Shown here: one piece after another, positions 20,401 to 34,018 of the stretch
Layout of the letters: every line of letters starts with the position of its first letter
Numbering within the stretch: position 1 is the first letter of the stretch
From: Limanda limanda
Taxonomy: Eukaryota > Chordata > Actinopteri > Pleuronectiformes > Pleuronectidae
NCBI RefSeq assembly: GCF_963576545.1
Contig: NC_083645.1
Span: 2,380,001 to 2,444,000, forward strand
DNA length: 64,000 nucleotides
Direction: 5' to 3'
Made by a program: the position numbers and the translations under genes
The notes under the pieces: generated by a model
Database searches by the model: none
The model's input: the letters and a program-made list of their open reading frames with translations, nothing else
What the model was told of the DNA's origin: nothing

Positions 20401-21725
20401 TTAAGATCAAAGTCCAAGAGTCCGCAGTCGCTCTATGTGTAAACTCAAGTTTAGCAGATGTATGTTGATAAGCCACAGAGCTCCTAGGAGAATGTCCTTT
20501 GGACAGATGAAAAACATAAAGCTTTAGGTTTATGACTCATTTATGTTTCTGTGTTTCTTTGCTGCATGAGAGAGGTGGAGTAGTTGGCTGAAGAGGAGTG
20601 GATCAGTGGAGAATTGCAGAAGTTGCATTCAGAAGTATGCTTGATCACAGTTTTAGTTTTAAAATGGTGTTCTAAAAGGTTAAGAGTCTTAATACCTTCA
20701 TCCATACCACTTTTTTAATAAGTAATTGTGGAGGTGGGCTTGGTTCAGTCACTCAGCTGTGGGAGAGGGAATGTGCGAAGCTGGCTCAGCAGGAGCAGTA
20801 ACAGGGGAGTTAATTGACAGAGCTGAATTAATTTGCCTAATCATCTTCTCCTTTAAAGGCAGTAGTGGCTGAACTAAGTGAGGCTGCTGACTGACACACA
20901 CAGCGGGACAATAAGCGTGGACTTAAAGATGCACAGTGGTGTGAAGTGTGTGTGCCTTACAATAAATATTTAAAATGTTGCTCCGTGCTGCCTCAACCCA
21001 CGGTAGTTAGCGCATGTGTTACAGATATATGCTACATTGAAAGTCAAAAATATGTCTCTGTGCTACTACGGAATAGAGGAAGTAGTAGATACCGGTTAAT
21101 TTTATAAGTTTCAACATATTTAAAAAAGTTATATTTCACTTTTTAGATGGAGGAGTACCACCACTTGCATGCAGTATTCACTATCTACTACACACAATAA
21201 AAATAATAGAAATACAGTAGAAGAACGGATTCAATTAGATGTCATCAATGACTTTCATATTTAAATAATTAATACATGATCAGATTATGTCATGGTAAAA
21301 TACTCACGTATATAGGGATGAGATTTGATTGCAGCTAAACACAAATGATCATTCTGGCTGCTTGGTGAGATGCATCAGTGCTTGATGGCAGCCATTTATG
21401 GGACTGTTAACTCTGTGAGCAAAACAATGGATCCTCCGTAATTGACACAATCCATAGTAGTTACATCTCTCTCTCTTTCGCTGCACACAAGTTCTGTAGG
21501 GGGCCATGTTACCAACTGTGTTCAAGAGGTACCATTAGATCCTGCAGTGTGTGTGTGTCTCTCTCTGTTTGTGTGTGTATATCTGAGCGTGTGGAGCATG
21601 TGTGGAAGTTTAAGTAGATCCTCTTACCATGCTGAATTGATTAATTGCATGTTGAGGCCCGAAGAGTGGCATTTGGAGAGGCTACTGTAGGAGCCATTCA
21701 GATTTCGCTTTCATGTCCATTGCGT

Positions 21726-21729
<4 letters not shown>

Positions 21730-21756
<27 letters not shown>

Positions 21757-21757
21757 C
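21730..21757. repeat. (CA)n microsatellite
   Basis: About 13 uninterrupted CA units. Confidence 0.95.
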
Positions 21758-21831
21758 TTTAAGACTCCCTCCGTGGCAGTGGATTCAGATCCAATACAAA
21801 AGGAGAATCACTGATAAAGGTGCACATTGAT

Positions 21832-21845
21832 ACACACACACACAC

Positions 21846-21922
<77 letters not shown>
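21832..21922. repeat. (CA)n microsatellite, long
   Basis: About 45 CA units with one G substitution and one phase shift, ending in AATG. It lies only 75 bp from the previous array. Confidence 0.97.
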
Positions 21923-21923
<1 letters not shown>

Positions 21924-24429
21924 GTAATCAAGATGCCTGGCAACTACAGCGCTGAGAGGTTTTGAGAGGGGGAATAAAATAAGCCACCTGCCTCAATTAG
22001 TTTGAGGATGGAGGTGTAGATGGAGAGAGGCCATGAGTGTGTAAGGAAGAGATGAAAAGAGAGGGAGTGGGTGGAGAGGGGCTGGAGGGAGACAGAGATT
22101 GAGTGAGAGAGCTCCAGCGCATCATAGAGTGGAGGTAAAGAGAGATATTTGTGGGTGGGAGAGAATGCGCTCTGGGAACCGCTGATTGGGGCTTTTGATG
22201 CCTCCTCCAGTTTTGGAGAGAAGCTGCTGATTTCCAGTAGTCTGATACTTAGACAGAGGGGCCATATTGTTTAATTTTCTTGTCGCTTCTCACAGTGAGA
22301 GGAAAATGGAACTGAAAACCTCATTTAAAATACATTAACATATGTAATTACCAACCTGTAACTCTACCATGATTAGCAGTCAGAGCAAAATTAACCCTCT
22401 CTGGTCCCCAGGGGCTACAATTAAATGTGGAGCAAAAGCAACCATTTTAACTGGTTTTAAGGACCAGTTGTGAACCTTTGCACTTTCAAGCTTTACGGGT
22501 AAACAGACAGAGAATATCTCAGGTAAAGGAATGGGTATGGGTAATATTCTTGAGTGACCACTCCAACATGCAAAATAATGTTCATGTGACAGACAGAACC
22601 AGCCAGAGGCATCTGCAGGATACTTTGGTGAATTCTTGCTGAGGATAATATCACTTGTGCTGTGAAAAGGTTATCTGAACCAGGAGAGAAGATTGCTGCT
22701 ACTAAATCTTTCTGTAGCATTAGCCTTTTTTGCGAAGAAATGTTTCACTTGAGAAAAACCACCAAGGCGTCAGATATTAGGAGCATATACTGCAGTATAT
22801 CATTTATCTTAGAGTATGTAAGCGTTAACCCTGGAGAACTCATTTAAAAAAGCCATTGAAAGAAACACTTAGATGACATTACAATGTTGCAGAAGCCTTA
22901 AAGGAATAAAATACATTTGTCCCACCAGGTCAATTCCTGGTCATCTAACACAGAAATGTTGTACAACTTTATTCTACTCTATGCTTAGTGTTTGCCATAA
23001 TACAAAAATATGAACTACTGTAACACAAACCAGAAATATAAGCTGGTAGGTTAACAGTTTAAATCCAGTTTAAAACTGAAGCACCTTTAACGGACTGCTC
23101 CTTATTGGATTCACAGATAAACTATATACAGCATACACACCTTAAGTGAGATGATCCATATAAGAATTATATTAATAACAATATAATTAACAACAATAAT
23201 AAACTTTATATATGGTGTTATTCATATATAAGACCATTCCCTAGCTAAAACTGAAGAATTTAAGCCAAACGATATATCACGGAACAGACAGCATTGTTGA
23301 AAAAAGTAATATGTAAAGGTTAGACAAGACAGACATGACATTACCCAGTGCATTTACAAATCATGCTGTTATGTCTGTTGTGTTTGTCTGTTTCATTAAT
23401 TGAGCAAAAGCAGCCTGTGGGAGGGTGGAAGACATTTTTTTAAACACAAAAAATAAATGATTCAATATGGATGTTATATTAAGAAGGTAAAGGAAGGGGG
23501 GAAAACAAATAACATAATTGCAAAAATAATAATTATTCTCATTATATGGGTTGAAATGGTTCAGGAGGAAGGGTGTTCCTCTAATGATCCAGCGGTTGGA
23601 TCGCCTTGTCAGCTACCCTGAGGCACTGGGCTAGAAAGCTGGCTGGCGGAGGGTGCACCTCATCGCCCGTCCACCCACCCTGAACTAGGGGATGTGATGG
23701 GAATGATGGTGTGTAAAAATAGAGTCAGTTGTTGTGTAAAAAAATTATATAGAGAAAATAATTTAAATAGATAACTTTAAAGTTGATAAATATTATGTAG
23801 TGACAGTAAACGTGAATAAATGTAAATATATTAATGACATTAAAATATAGAAATAGCTGGATGACATTTGGAATGGTAAGACAAAATAAATAGGTAAATG
23901 ATAGAAGTGACAGTAAATGTATGAGTAGAATATTAGTCAATAATAATAATGATAATAATAGAAGGAAAATACTGATGCTGGTGATAACGGTGATAAGAAC
24001 CAGTGCAATAACAGTGCTGGCAGTTATTAGAACAAAATCTATTCCAGCAAAGAAAAGCTTTTTTATTACAGTCGCGTAGATGAGTGTCTATGAGGTGATA
24101 ATTCTAAAAGCTTGACTAACAGGCTCATTGTGTGTCCTGTGGTTGATCTTGTACTGTATGAGTTAGGTATATTTTATTTGTCATCGAGAATGAAGTCCAG
24201 GAGTTTATCTAGTGAAGACAATATAGGTTTCAGATCATTTCACGATAGGAAGTGAGATTGTTGAGTCATTGCTGTGAAGTGCAATAGATGTAAAGTGTAA
24301 AGGAGAGCATCATCAGGATAAAGTTTTTACCAGCATTGATAAGGGTAAACATTTTGAAGGATAACTGAAGGTTAATGAATTGATGGATAATTTTAAGTAA
24401 TGTTCAAGTATCTGAGAATTAATACTACA

Positions 24430-25075
24430 TATCAGGCAGTCCTGCTGCAATGATAGTCTCTGGTCAGCAGCCAGCAAGATCATGATCCACCATCAAGATC
24501 GGATGCCACTATAGTCCACAGTCATTGTCCACTGCCGCCTTTAGGATCCACCATCAGCTGGCACCTCGATCGTGATCCACCACGATCAGATGCCAACACG
24601 ATAAAGGATCCGCCCTTATTATCTCGATCCACGAGCACGATACAGAATCCGCCAAACTGGATCCACCATTACGACCTCTGCTACGCGATCCACACATCAT
24701 AATCCATGATGTAGCCACAGCTGCGGCCCTGGATCTGCGGATGATAAGGCAAAGGGACTCCGGGGAAGGAGTCAAGTCAGTAACATGTATTGATGAGATA
24801 TGAATTACTTTGATGTGATAATGATTTGAGAAGAGGAAGGAGAAGCTCCGTGTGTCATGTGTCCCCTTACCTTCTAGACCTATAGCAGCATAACTTAGAG
24901 CAGGTTTAAGACAAGCCTGGACCAGCTCTAACTATAGGCTTTATCAAAAAGGAAGGTTTTAAGCCTACTCTTAAACATACAGATGGTGTCTGCCTCCCGA
25001 ACTGAAAGTGAGATATATTCCACAGGAGAGGGGCTTGATAGCTGAAAGCTCTGGCTCCTACTCTACTTTTAAATT
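24430..25075 (-). mobile_element. LINE 3' portion with ORF2 C-terminal tail
   Basis: Read on the minus strand, 25064-24928 encodes the typical C-terminal tail of a non-LTR retrotransposon ORF2: RAFSYQAPLLWN, then after a frameshift VREADTICMFKSRLKTFLF and a TAG stop at 24928-24930. The sequence from there to about 24430 would be its 3' untranslated region. It is rich in GATCCACC-type blocks that recur in weaker form at 62550-62605. The reverse transcriptase and endonuclease parts are missing, as expected for a 5'-truncated insertion. The tail resembles CR1/L2/Rex-like LINEs; the exact clade was not determined. Confidence 0.75.
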
Positions 25076-28000
25076 AAGTGATCGATGTTCAAATCGCTAC
25101 CACCTTGAAGATAAAGTATAGCCTACACTACCTCACATAAAATTAAACAACTTAGAGTTGAGATGGTGACGAGCACTTGACTCAGAACTCGTCAACAATG
25201 AGTCAAAACAAAAGAAGAGGACGTTTTTATGGTTGCTATCTTTGTTTTTTCTCTCTGATAAAAACAATATACTAAAAATATTGTGGAATAAAGCACAATG
25301 TATTGTGTGTATTTTATACTATTCTTGAACCATAACCAGCTGTATACTGAACTGATTTCATCTAAAAACGTATATTCGGTATGCAATCTGATCTGTTTCA
25401 AAAACCCACTGTGTGTTGCCTGATTTGATCTTAAAACCAGTCTGCCATTTGTAGGTGGAACCACGTCCAAGGATGAAAGTCATCTCATATAAACCAAAAT
25501 CCATTCCCTTTGATAACCCATCAAGCCTGCCATCCCATAAATGTCACATTTATAATAAGAATATCATGCAGTGACCTGCACCTAATGCAGGTCTCCTTTG
25601 AGAGGTGTACACTTTACATGTCTGCTTGGGTTAGGGAGTGACAATGGAAAAAATGTAATAGCCTTATGCTAAAAACCCACTGTCATGCACAAATTAGCAA
25701 CCTGAAAATGTTGGAGCCCGCCGATGGACCTAGTGGAGTATTTAAAAGCGTGATACAGGTATTGGCCTAAGGAGTTGGTTTATACCAAAACAGAGCTAAA
25801 AATAATCTGTGTCAAACTTACATTTATGAACACAAATGTCATTCAATAACTGCTGAATGTTTAAGTAGGGAATGATTTTGTTAAACACTCTACAACTTGA
25901 TAAATTGAATGAAAAATGTGTAAAAGCTTGTCGTAGAGTTCTACCTCCCTTAATTCATTAACGAAAATAAAATCAATGCAGCTTTGAGTTATGCATAACA
26001 TATCTTGGCCCTCACCATCTTTTCTAGGGGATAGAGCAAGAGTAGAGGAAGGGGTAGTATGTCACCAGCCAATCACCGGGCTGACAAAGAATATATCAAG
26101 GTTTATGCTCACAATCACACTCAAGAGTCCATAATTAACCTAACCTCCAAGTGTTAGGATTATCAGCGCAAAGCCAAACTTCACCATCGTGGCAACGCAC
26201 TTATTGCAATATTCAATACTTAATAAAGGCCTAATCGTGTACCTACACAGAAGCAGTATCAAGATGTTGTTGAGGTTACATTAGAGGCACTCCAGTGTCG
26301 GACTAGAAAGAAGAAAGGGATAAAAGAAAGACACAAAGGAACCACTCAGGTTTGTGGATGTTACTGCACCAAAACTACAGGTACAGTGTGTTGATTCTGC
26401 TTCTCCCTACATGTGTTGGTTTTTAATAACTGCCAGCTTGACTCTGCTCCAGACTCCCTACTGGGTGAGTTACATTCAAGATAATGCACAAGCCTGTCTC
26501 TTTCACTCTATCACTCACACACTCGTGTTTTGCTGTACTTACTAGGACCATAACCCTATAGCATATTGTGAATCCCCTCTTTGCTAGGAAGATGAAAAAA
26601 ACATGTTTGACATTAGGCGGAGGTAGGTAACCAGAATGTCACTTTAAAAGTTAAAACACATCATGCTCTCAAAACAGTTGAATTTGGTGGGTGTTGAGAG
26701 GAAAAAGTGGTTGCTAGGCAGTTTCCGATCACAATATCTATATTTTGAAATGTTTTGGGGAAGCAATCTTGATTAGTTTTAATCTACCAAAAGGTGCCAA
26801 TCCTTTCATGAGCTCAATGGCTTAATCATAAAAGAACATATTTACTTGATTTAACTCATTCCACTTTTGAACACTTATATCTGGATATATTACTTTGTGT
26901 TTATATCTTTTTATAACCTTATTTTGTTCTAAGCTACTTTCAACACAGCAGTAGGGTTGCAAGTAACCAGCTGCCTAATCTGATTTCCAAACAAGCCAAA
27001 CGAGTTTACAAAGCCAGTTTAAATGCTGGCACAATATGCAAGGATTACTGCCCTTGCTCCTTTCCCAACACTTTGATAACCTGCTCTGCCCTCATTGCCT
27101 TCACCTGTATCCCGTTAGCTCCCTCGCCCACAAAGTATTTAGCCTGCGATCTCCCCTCACCCTCTGCCAGGTTGGCTTGTCAGTGTCCCTGTAAGCATTC
27201 CATCATTCTCTGTTTGAAGCTGTTTCAAAGTGTATGAAAAGTTAACTTTTTCCAGATATGTGGTTCTCACAGGACAGCCACACTACAAACATATGAGGAG
27301 CTTCTATAAGATGATGCTTTGCTGCAGATGAGACTAGCCGTGTATATTCTAACATTATACAAAGTCGTACAAAGGGCCCACCTGTAAACATCTACAGCAG
27401 TAAAATGCAACAAACACATTCTTCACCCAGAGTTTAGACTATTAAAAGTTATCTTACAAAAAAAAAATTCATCACTTTCTCTTTCCTCTCAGGTGAGCTA
27501 TTGAACTATTTTGTGTTTTTGTTTTTTCCTTTACATTCCAGCATGGAATCCAATGGACCATGTGGAAAATATATGAATGAACTGAACTGAAAGAATGACA
27601 TGAAAATAAATGAATGAACTGAGGAATGTATATTTTTTGTATTACTGTTGATTTGTGGTTTTAAAAAAATGCAATACATATATAATTTGAAATGTACCTG
27701 TGTCTCCTCTGTGTGGTCATAGCATTGGCACATTGGGCTCCCACCAAACCTAATAGTCCACAATAATTATCTGGCTGAATCCAATTGTCTGCACAGTAAT
27801 ACAGCAGTAATATTTATCCAAAAGACATCAGATATAATAGTAAACACTGACAGTGATCATTTTACGTTTTACCGCAGGCTTTTGGATTGCTCTGCAACAA
27901 ATGGGAAATAAATGAAAATGAATGGAAGAAAATTGAAGAAATAATAGTCAAGGTTTTATTTTCTGAGCTGTAACTATTGTTTACTGTCTCATTTTATACA

Positions 28001-29945
28001 TTAAGTATTATTGATTTGAAAAGTTTTTATATAATTACTAAAATAATCTGGTTTTGCAAAAATCTGTCACCGTGCTCACATTTTACCAATGACTTTACAA
28101 CATCTTTCTGATGTATATCATTTCAATGGAATAAGACAGGAAGCTTAAACTTGGACTGCAATTTGTCCAGGTGGAGATCATTTCGGCTGATTTATTTCTT
28201 CTGAAGGTTGTCTATAGTGACTAACTCCCCTCTTAGATCCAATAACAAGCATTGTTTCTTTAAATTTATTGGTAGGCATGTTGCGTTAATGAATTATTCT
28301 TCTTTCTTGAGTTTTCTCTCTAAATGATGTGCAATTTTGCAGTTTTTGCAGTTAATGCAGTAATGTTTTTGTATTTCCTTTTCACCCCCTTCTCGCACAT
28401 TTCCATTGTTGTTTTTGACATACCGTCTTTTTTGTCATTATGCTTATCATGGTCCAGGTTGTGAGTTTCACTTTTCACTTCATCATTCACCTTCTGAGCG
28501 AGGCTAGTGTCAATCTTGTTCACTTGTAGTTCAGCATCTTTTGTTAAATCTGGTTGCTACATTGGACCTTGGCAGTGTAACCTGAGCGTCATTAGGCAAC
28601 ACAAGAAGAAAGCCTTGTTGCCAAACAAAATGCGGAATAATCGATTTTGTACATTACTACATAATCTTTAGAAGCCGTGATCGTGATTGAAATTCAATAA
28701 ATCGCCCAGTCATAGCCGACACTGTTGTGCTACACGTCACCCCTTGTTTTCTCCCAGAATGCCGGTATGCTCTGATTAGTATAAAAAAGCAAAAACGGCG
28801 TAATGGAGTTCATTATTTCTGGTCCTAATGCAAAATCTCTGTAAAAAGGACTAGTGTCGCTCATGCTGATCAATATCTAATTACCTCCCTCATCACAGAC
28901 ACGAGAACATGAGACCACGTCCCCTGCAATGATGTCTGCCGCAGTTAAGACTCCTGCCTGCTGGAAGGGTAGGAACAGAATATGGGTTTGCAGTTACACT
29001 TTCATAAGGAAATGATGACAGTGCTTGGTTCTGGATTACCTTAAGTGATGCAGAGGGTAGTGGAAATAAATTGGTTAGAGCAAACAAGGGTCTGAACTAA
29101 CAATCATCATGCTTTGTGACAGAGTTTGATAATTATGATATTCATATACAATTTTGTCCTCCTACCACAAAGTTCTGGGATAATTATAGCAAAACAATAC
29201 AATTATAAATTACTTGAGCTTCGTAACTGAAGACCCAAGATCACTTGTACTAATACATCTAAAATGTAATTATAATTTAGAGGACAGAGGGCATATTTTT
29301 TGTGTCCACAGATCAGTTGGCATCAGATTTTGATGTTTTTGCCGATGCCGTGCCGATGTGCTGTTAGCAAAATCACATGATCCTGCAAAGTACTTGTTGC
29401 TGATTTAATCTCATTTGTGCATATAACTACCACTGCATTGTGCATACTGCACAATATGCAGAGAAGGTCCAGATCGAATTCTCAGGAGAACCTCTGGAAG
29501 ACATGTCTGAAAACGGCTCATGTGTTGTAACATGCACTTATATGCAGTGTAGCAATATATACTTTAACTAATACAGTATATAGAGTTACAACTACAACCC
29601 ATTTTTGTACAATACCTTTTATTAACAAACAAAACCCTGTTTACTACATATCTGTGGCAAGCTGTTTCACTAAAATGTATCCGCCTCACTATTCAGTCCT
29701 GCAGGATTTAGTGCAGAGCTTATGAGTCCAGGAGGGGAGAGCAGGGGCCAGCTGTGCCACAGGCAAACTCGGATGAGGAGAAAGGGATATGGTAAGGACT
29801 TTATTTATTTCAAAAGGTGAGAGGAAAGAGAAAATGCAGGTCTGGGGAAGCCTGGGTGGTAAACTGGGGCCCAGGTCTTTGGCTGGAAACAGGAAAGCTG
29901 GGGCTGCTCAGGCTTTTATACAACACTTTAATAATGCTTTATTAC
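25076..29945. other. AT-rich non-coding stretch
   Basis: Nearly 5 kb without a recognised gene or repeat. ORFs here are short, overlap on both strands and show no domain motif. Confidence 0.4.
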
Positions 29946-29947
29946 TA

Positions 29948-30618
29948 CACTGCTCAAAAACCTACTAAACTGCAGGGATATCAATCTTTTCATTTAGGAA
30001 GCACAAGAAATTGTGAATCAATATCAACTGCTCTGGTACAACAGGTGCAATGGAGGCAAAAGCAAGACAACCCCCAAAAGGCAATGGTTTTACATGTTGG
30101 TACGACAGATAGCTGCTCTCTCTTTATTCTTCCTGACTGATTCTTTTTTAGTTTTGTGTTCTGCTAGTGTCCTCGTCACCGTTGGCAGCATGAGGCGGTA
30201 CCTGCAGCCCAATCTGGTGGCACAGGTAGTCCAGCTCCTCCAGGATGGAACATCCATATGTTCATTCACAAGAAGGTTTGCTGTGTCTCCCAGCACAATC
30301 TCAAGAGCATGGAGGAGATCACAGGAGAACAGCAGTTCCACAAGGAGAGCTGGACAGGGCCGTAGAAGGGCATCAACCCAGCAGTAGGACCGGTATCTGC
30401 TCCTTTGTGCAAAGAGGAACAGGAGGAGCACTGCCAGAGCCCTACAAAATGACCTCCAGCAGGCTAGGTGTGCATGTTTGTGACCAAACTGTATGAAACA
30501 GACTCCATGAGGGTGGCGTTAGGGCCCAACGTCCTATAGTGGGACCTATGCTCACAGCCCAGCACCGGGTGCACTGGTCCTGCATTTTCTTCACAGATGT
30601 GACGGGCATGAAAGAATT
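29948..30618 (+). pseudogene. Tc1-like transposon, 3'-truncated, same family as 7353-8894
   Basis: The left end CACTGCTCAAAAACC follows a TA at 29946-29947. The leader shares the ACAACCCCCAAAA block with the 7.35-kb copy. The ATG at 30190 opens the helix-turn-helix domain (MRRYLQPNLVAQVVQLLQDG, then VSPSTISRAWRR). The frame ends in a TAG near 30385 where the family has Gln. After that codon the same frame continues [20 protein letters not shown]. Further deletions remove most of the catalytic core: only a fragment around FFTD is left, joined to a piece resembling RRERVW coding. Similarity ends near 30618 and no right inverted repeat is found. It is non-functional. Confidence 0.85.
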
Positions 30619-31169
30619 TTAATTATACCATTTATTTGTCTGGATGTAGTGATACAAACATGTATCACTCAATTCGATACATTTGTCACTAAGGAATTCT
30701 CTGATTAATTAGTGTTTTAGGTGTACAATTTGGAAATGTTGAAATATAATTCTACTTTAACTACACAATTATGATAATTATGTTTATATACATTAACTGA
30801 TAATACCATACAAGTATTTGACAGCTATGTTAACACCCTGCACTTTAGTTGTGTATTTATATAAAGTACACTATAGTTAAATTGTTTGTTTGTGTGGTAA
30901 AGATTTACTATTGAGTAGTTCATGATAGGTTCCTGTTAATTTACTTTCAATCCATTGACCATATGTACATAGTTAAATAAATTATAATTAACACTGTATA
31001 TAATTTAATTTAAATAATTAACTATAATTAAATAATTAATCATGCATTTCCTTTGTTTTTGATGTATTTTGTATCATGTCATTATTATATTTGTACTGTG
31101 CTATAGGACGAGCCCAAGAGAATGGAAGAAAAAAACAATTTTCATTATGGTTTCACTTCTGCTGAAATG

Positions 31170-31330
31170 TTAAGGTACAGGCCCTCAGGAGGCCATTGCA
31201 GCATTATTTTGTAAAGACCAGCAAAAGGTGCTCACATCTAAAACTGTCCTCACAGAAAAAGTTGTCTTTATTCTTGGTCCTCACAAGCATAACTAAACCA
31301 AAACACACACATACACATTCACACACTACA
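31170..31330. repeat. Probable dispersed repeat of the GTCCTCACA type
   Basis: It contains GTAAAGACC...TGCTCACATCTAAAACTGTC, then CTCACAGAAAAAGTTGTC and GGTCCTCACAAGCATA, running into a CA-rich tract. This pattern is familiar from short fish repeats attached to CA microsatellites. Family name unknown. Confidence 0.4.
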
Positions 31331-31767
31331 GCAGTTAAATAACAGCACTGCATTTCAGAGAGCAGCCACAATGGAGTTGAGGTAAAATGATGGAGAGATA
31401 GGTAGGGTTAAAATCTGAATGTCAGAGGCTCTTTTCTTTATGTATGTGTTCTTGAGCTCCTCTCAGAGAGGGAGTCAGCCATTTTCTGTCATTCATTCTT
31501 GTTCAGGGATAAAAACTGCTTCCACAAGGGGGGGGGATCCATTGCAGTAAACAAGCAGCCGGTGTTGCTTTTGTGAAACTTTTTTTTTCATTCTGTGTTC
31601 ATTGTGTCAGAGCAGAGTTTTCCATATCAGCGCACACATTTAGGGAATTCTACGACCATACGACACTCTTTGATGAGTGAAGCCAGAGGGAGTGCAATTT
31701 ACAATGTAACTATTTAAAAATACAATGTGCTACTGTGTATGCTGCGAAATGCTTTGGGAAATGTAAA

Positions 31768-32130
31768 CTGTAACAGTTGTGGTGGAGACAAAGACCTCAA
31801 ACGCAGAGAAACTCACAGAGACCTCGGTGTAGGTTAAGATGAGACATGAGTCTTCACTGAAGATGCAAAAGTTCAAACACAAAAAGTCAGTCCCATAAGC
31901 AAACAAATCAGGCAGCGGGCAGGCGACACCATGGGACTACTTCTCCCGGAGAAACAAGAGGGAGGTTTGCTCACAGAGGTAACAAAGACAATCTGGCAAA
32001 GGACAAAGGGAAGCAGGTGAGTATTAACCAGATTGCACTATCAGGTCAGTGGAGGGGGGGTGACCAGGAGAACAGCAGGAACTGAAAGGACAAGACAGCT
32101 AAGCTTTTCAAAATCAAACAAGTAATGGAC
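31768..32130 (-). repeat. Probable decayed solo LTR (gypsy-like)
   Basis: The block resembles the plus-strand reading of the LTR at 11885-12415 in style and content: AAACACAAAAAGTCAGTCC, GAGGTAACAAAGACAATC, then GGCAAAGGACAAAGGGAAGC followed by AGGTGAGTATTAACC. It would correspond to an LTR on the minus strand with its core promoter near TTAATACTCA. No partner LTR or internal region is adjacent, and the ends are not clear. Confidence 0.4.
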
Positions 32131-32773
32131 AGGATTAAATCCAAATGTCAGTGTTTGAATGGCTGCACTGCATATTTCTCGTTCTGCATGCTCTAATCAT
32201 CTGTCTGGAATTTCTCCACAACAGCAGTGCAACAATAAAGACACTGCACTTTGACTCTTCATGATCAGACACCACCCAACGTCTTGACCCACTTCAAATA
32301 TGATGCAGCTGACAAAAAGCGAGTGTGTAGATTGGACATGAGAGAACTTCTGTGGCTTGAAAATCACTCGGATGAAAAGTGCAAACCGGAGACCATGATG
32401 AGCTTTAGTGATTTTCTTTTTCACTTTACAGTACGATGAAGATGAACAATGTTTAATTCCCCATATTGTTGAGGTTTACTATATGATTTGTTGCCAAAAG
32501 TCCACCACATGAAAATGTTTAAGTCACTGATAGACTGTTGCCTGATCCATAGATGTGTGTTAGAAGTATAACTTGCACATACACATTATTTGTGTGCTGT
32601 CGGTTCGAGAGGGGGCGCCACAAAATCTAAATATCTTTGTCGGGATTGAACGATTAAAATAACAACTACAATTATCTGATTTATATGAAATACAACTAAA
32701 TTGAAAGTGTATTAAATGAGTTTGAATTCACTGCGGAGGAAGTACAACGTATAGGGGCCTCCACCATCAAGAC

Positions 32774-33133
32774 TTAAAGGGATAGTTCACCCAGAAATTT
32801 AAATTTTTACATTCTCTACTCTCAACTATGCCGATGGAGGGGTGAGCAGTGAACAGAAAAGACATAACACGCTTCATACTGCCTGTGGGGTGTCATCCAA
32901 GTGTCTGCAAGCCCCAACATTCAAATTCGACTCGTCATTTATGAGGAGGCATGATGTTTTTACTGTTTTATTACATCTGAGGCTTTGGTCACTAATTTCT
33001 AGAATTTTGGGAGGGAATCTGCTGCTACAAAGTTTATTGTTTTGTGGACTCAACACTTCACCCTACCCTCAATCTGCATAGGGGTGAGAAGATAATGAGT
33101 GAATTTTCTTTTCTGGGTGAACCTTCCCTTTAA
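32774..33133. mobile_element. MITE-like element with GGGATAGTTCA ends, copy 2
   Basis: The left end TTAAAGGGATAGTTCACCCA and the reverse complement of the right end (TTAAAGGGAAGGTTCACCCA) form a 20-25-bp terminal inverted repeat. The length of 360 bp is close to that of copy 1 at 4065-4430. The internal segment containing CCAAGTGTC lies in the opposite order relative to the segment containing GAGTCCACAAAAC when the two copies are compared. The interior is non-coding. Confidence 0.75.
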
Positions 33134-33838
33134 GTCTCATCAGGTCGTGAGGATAGCGGTGCAGGGACAATTTGTGGTGCCGCTGTTGAAAATGAAGGAA
33201 ATTAGTTTTAGTTGCCGTGTACATTTCCTGCTCCAGTATATGTAACATTACAAAACCTTTTGGGCCACATATGAGCAGAGGAGCACTGGGGACAGAGTTC
33301 AGGATCCTAAAAAAGAAACAGGAGAAAACAACCTAAGCCAGTGGAAGAATCAGACTTCTATGTCTATGTGTATTTGTTACCGGGATATCATTAGTCGGTC
33401 AATCAGTTATTTTGGTTAAACTTTTGCTTAAGACTGGTTTGAAACCATACAGACAGAAATGTCATGATGTTACCAAGGTCTGAAAACATCTTTAAAAGAC
33501 TTCTGTCTTCATTAGTGCAAAGTAGGCCAAATTGGTTTCCATTTTCAGAAGTCAGTAGTCCTACTGACTTTCTGCATCCCAAGCCAAAATATCAAGAGGA
33601 AATGTTTGAGGATTCCCACAAATAGAGAAGGAAAATAATGGATTGTTTGTGTGTATGTGTGAATGGATCATGCCTGACCTCTCGTTTCAGGTTTCAAATC
33701 AGTTAATGAGCCAGAGGGTTTGAGGGTTGTGGGGAGATGACAAGCCAGGCAATCAAGACTGGGCAAGAGTTGATGGGCCTCCTGTTCTCTGCTGCACAGC
33801 TGCTGGACAATAGGCTCTGCGACATGGGGTTGATTTAA

Positions 33839-33862
33839 ACACACACACACACAAACACACAA
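33839..33862. repeat. (CA)n microsatellite
   Basis: Short CA array with one A interruption. Confidence 0.85.
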
Positions 33863-33990
33863 TGGGGCACTGGTCACAAGCCTAATTCATGACCTGCACA
33901 CGGACATGGCTTCCCTATCTCTAATTGAGATGTATTGCCCTCTGCTCTAGAGATGCCACAGCATACACAGGAACTAGCCTCAGCAGCCTC

Positions 33991-34018
33991 TGGGGGGAGA
34001 TGGGGGAGGGGGGGGGGG
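33991..34018. repeat. G-rich tract (possible quadruplex)
   Basis: Contains runs of six, five and eleven or more G on the plus strand within 28 bp. Compatible with G-quadruplex formation. Confidence 0.7.

Larger units (their letters stand above)
20401..24429. other. Non-coding stretch with CA arrays
   Basis: No gene is recognised. Two CA arrays are listed separately. Around 20740-20900 and 22140-22260 the sequence looks unique and moderately GC-rich. A very degenerate SINE-like head may lie near 23565-23620. Confidence 0.4.

Noticed and set aside
23565..23620. Another SINE head
   Set aside because: Resemblance to TCAGGAGGTAGAG...CCTCTAAT...GGTTGGAT is weak and no body or tail follows.
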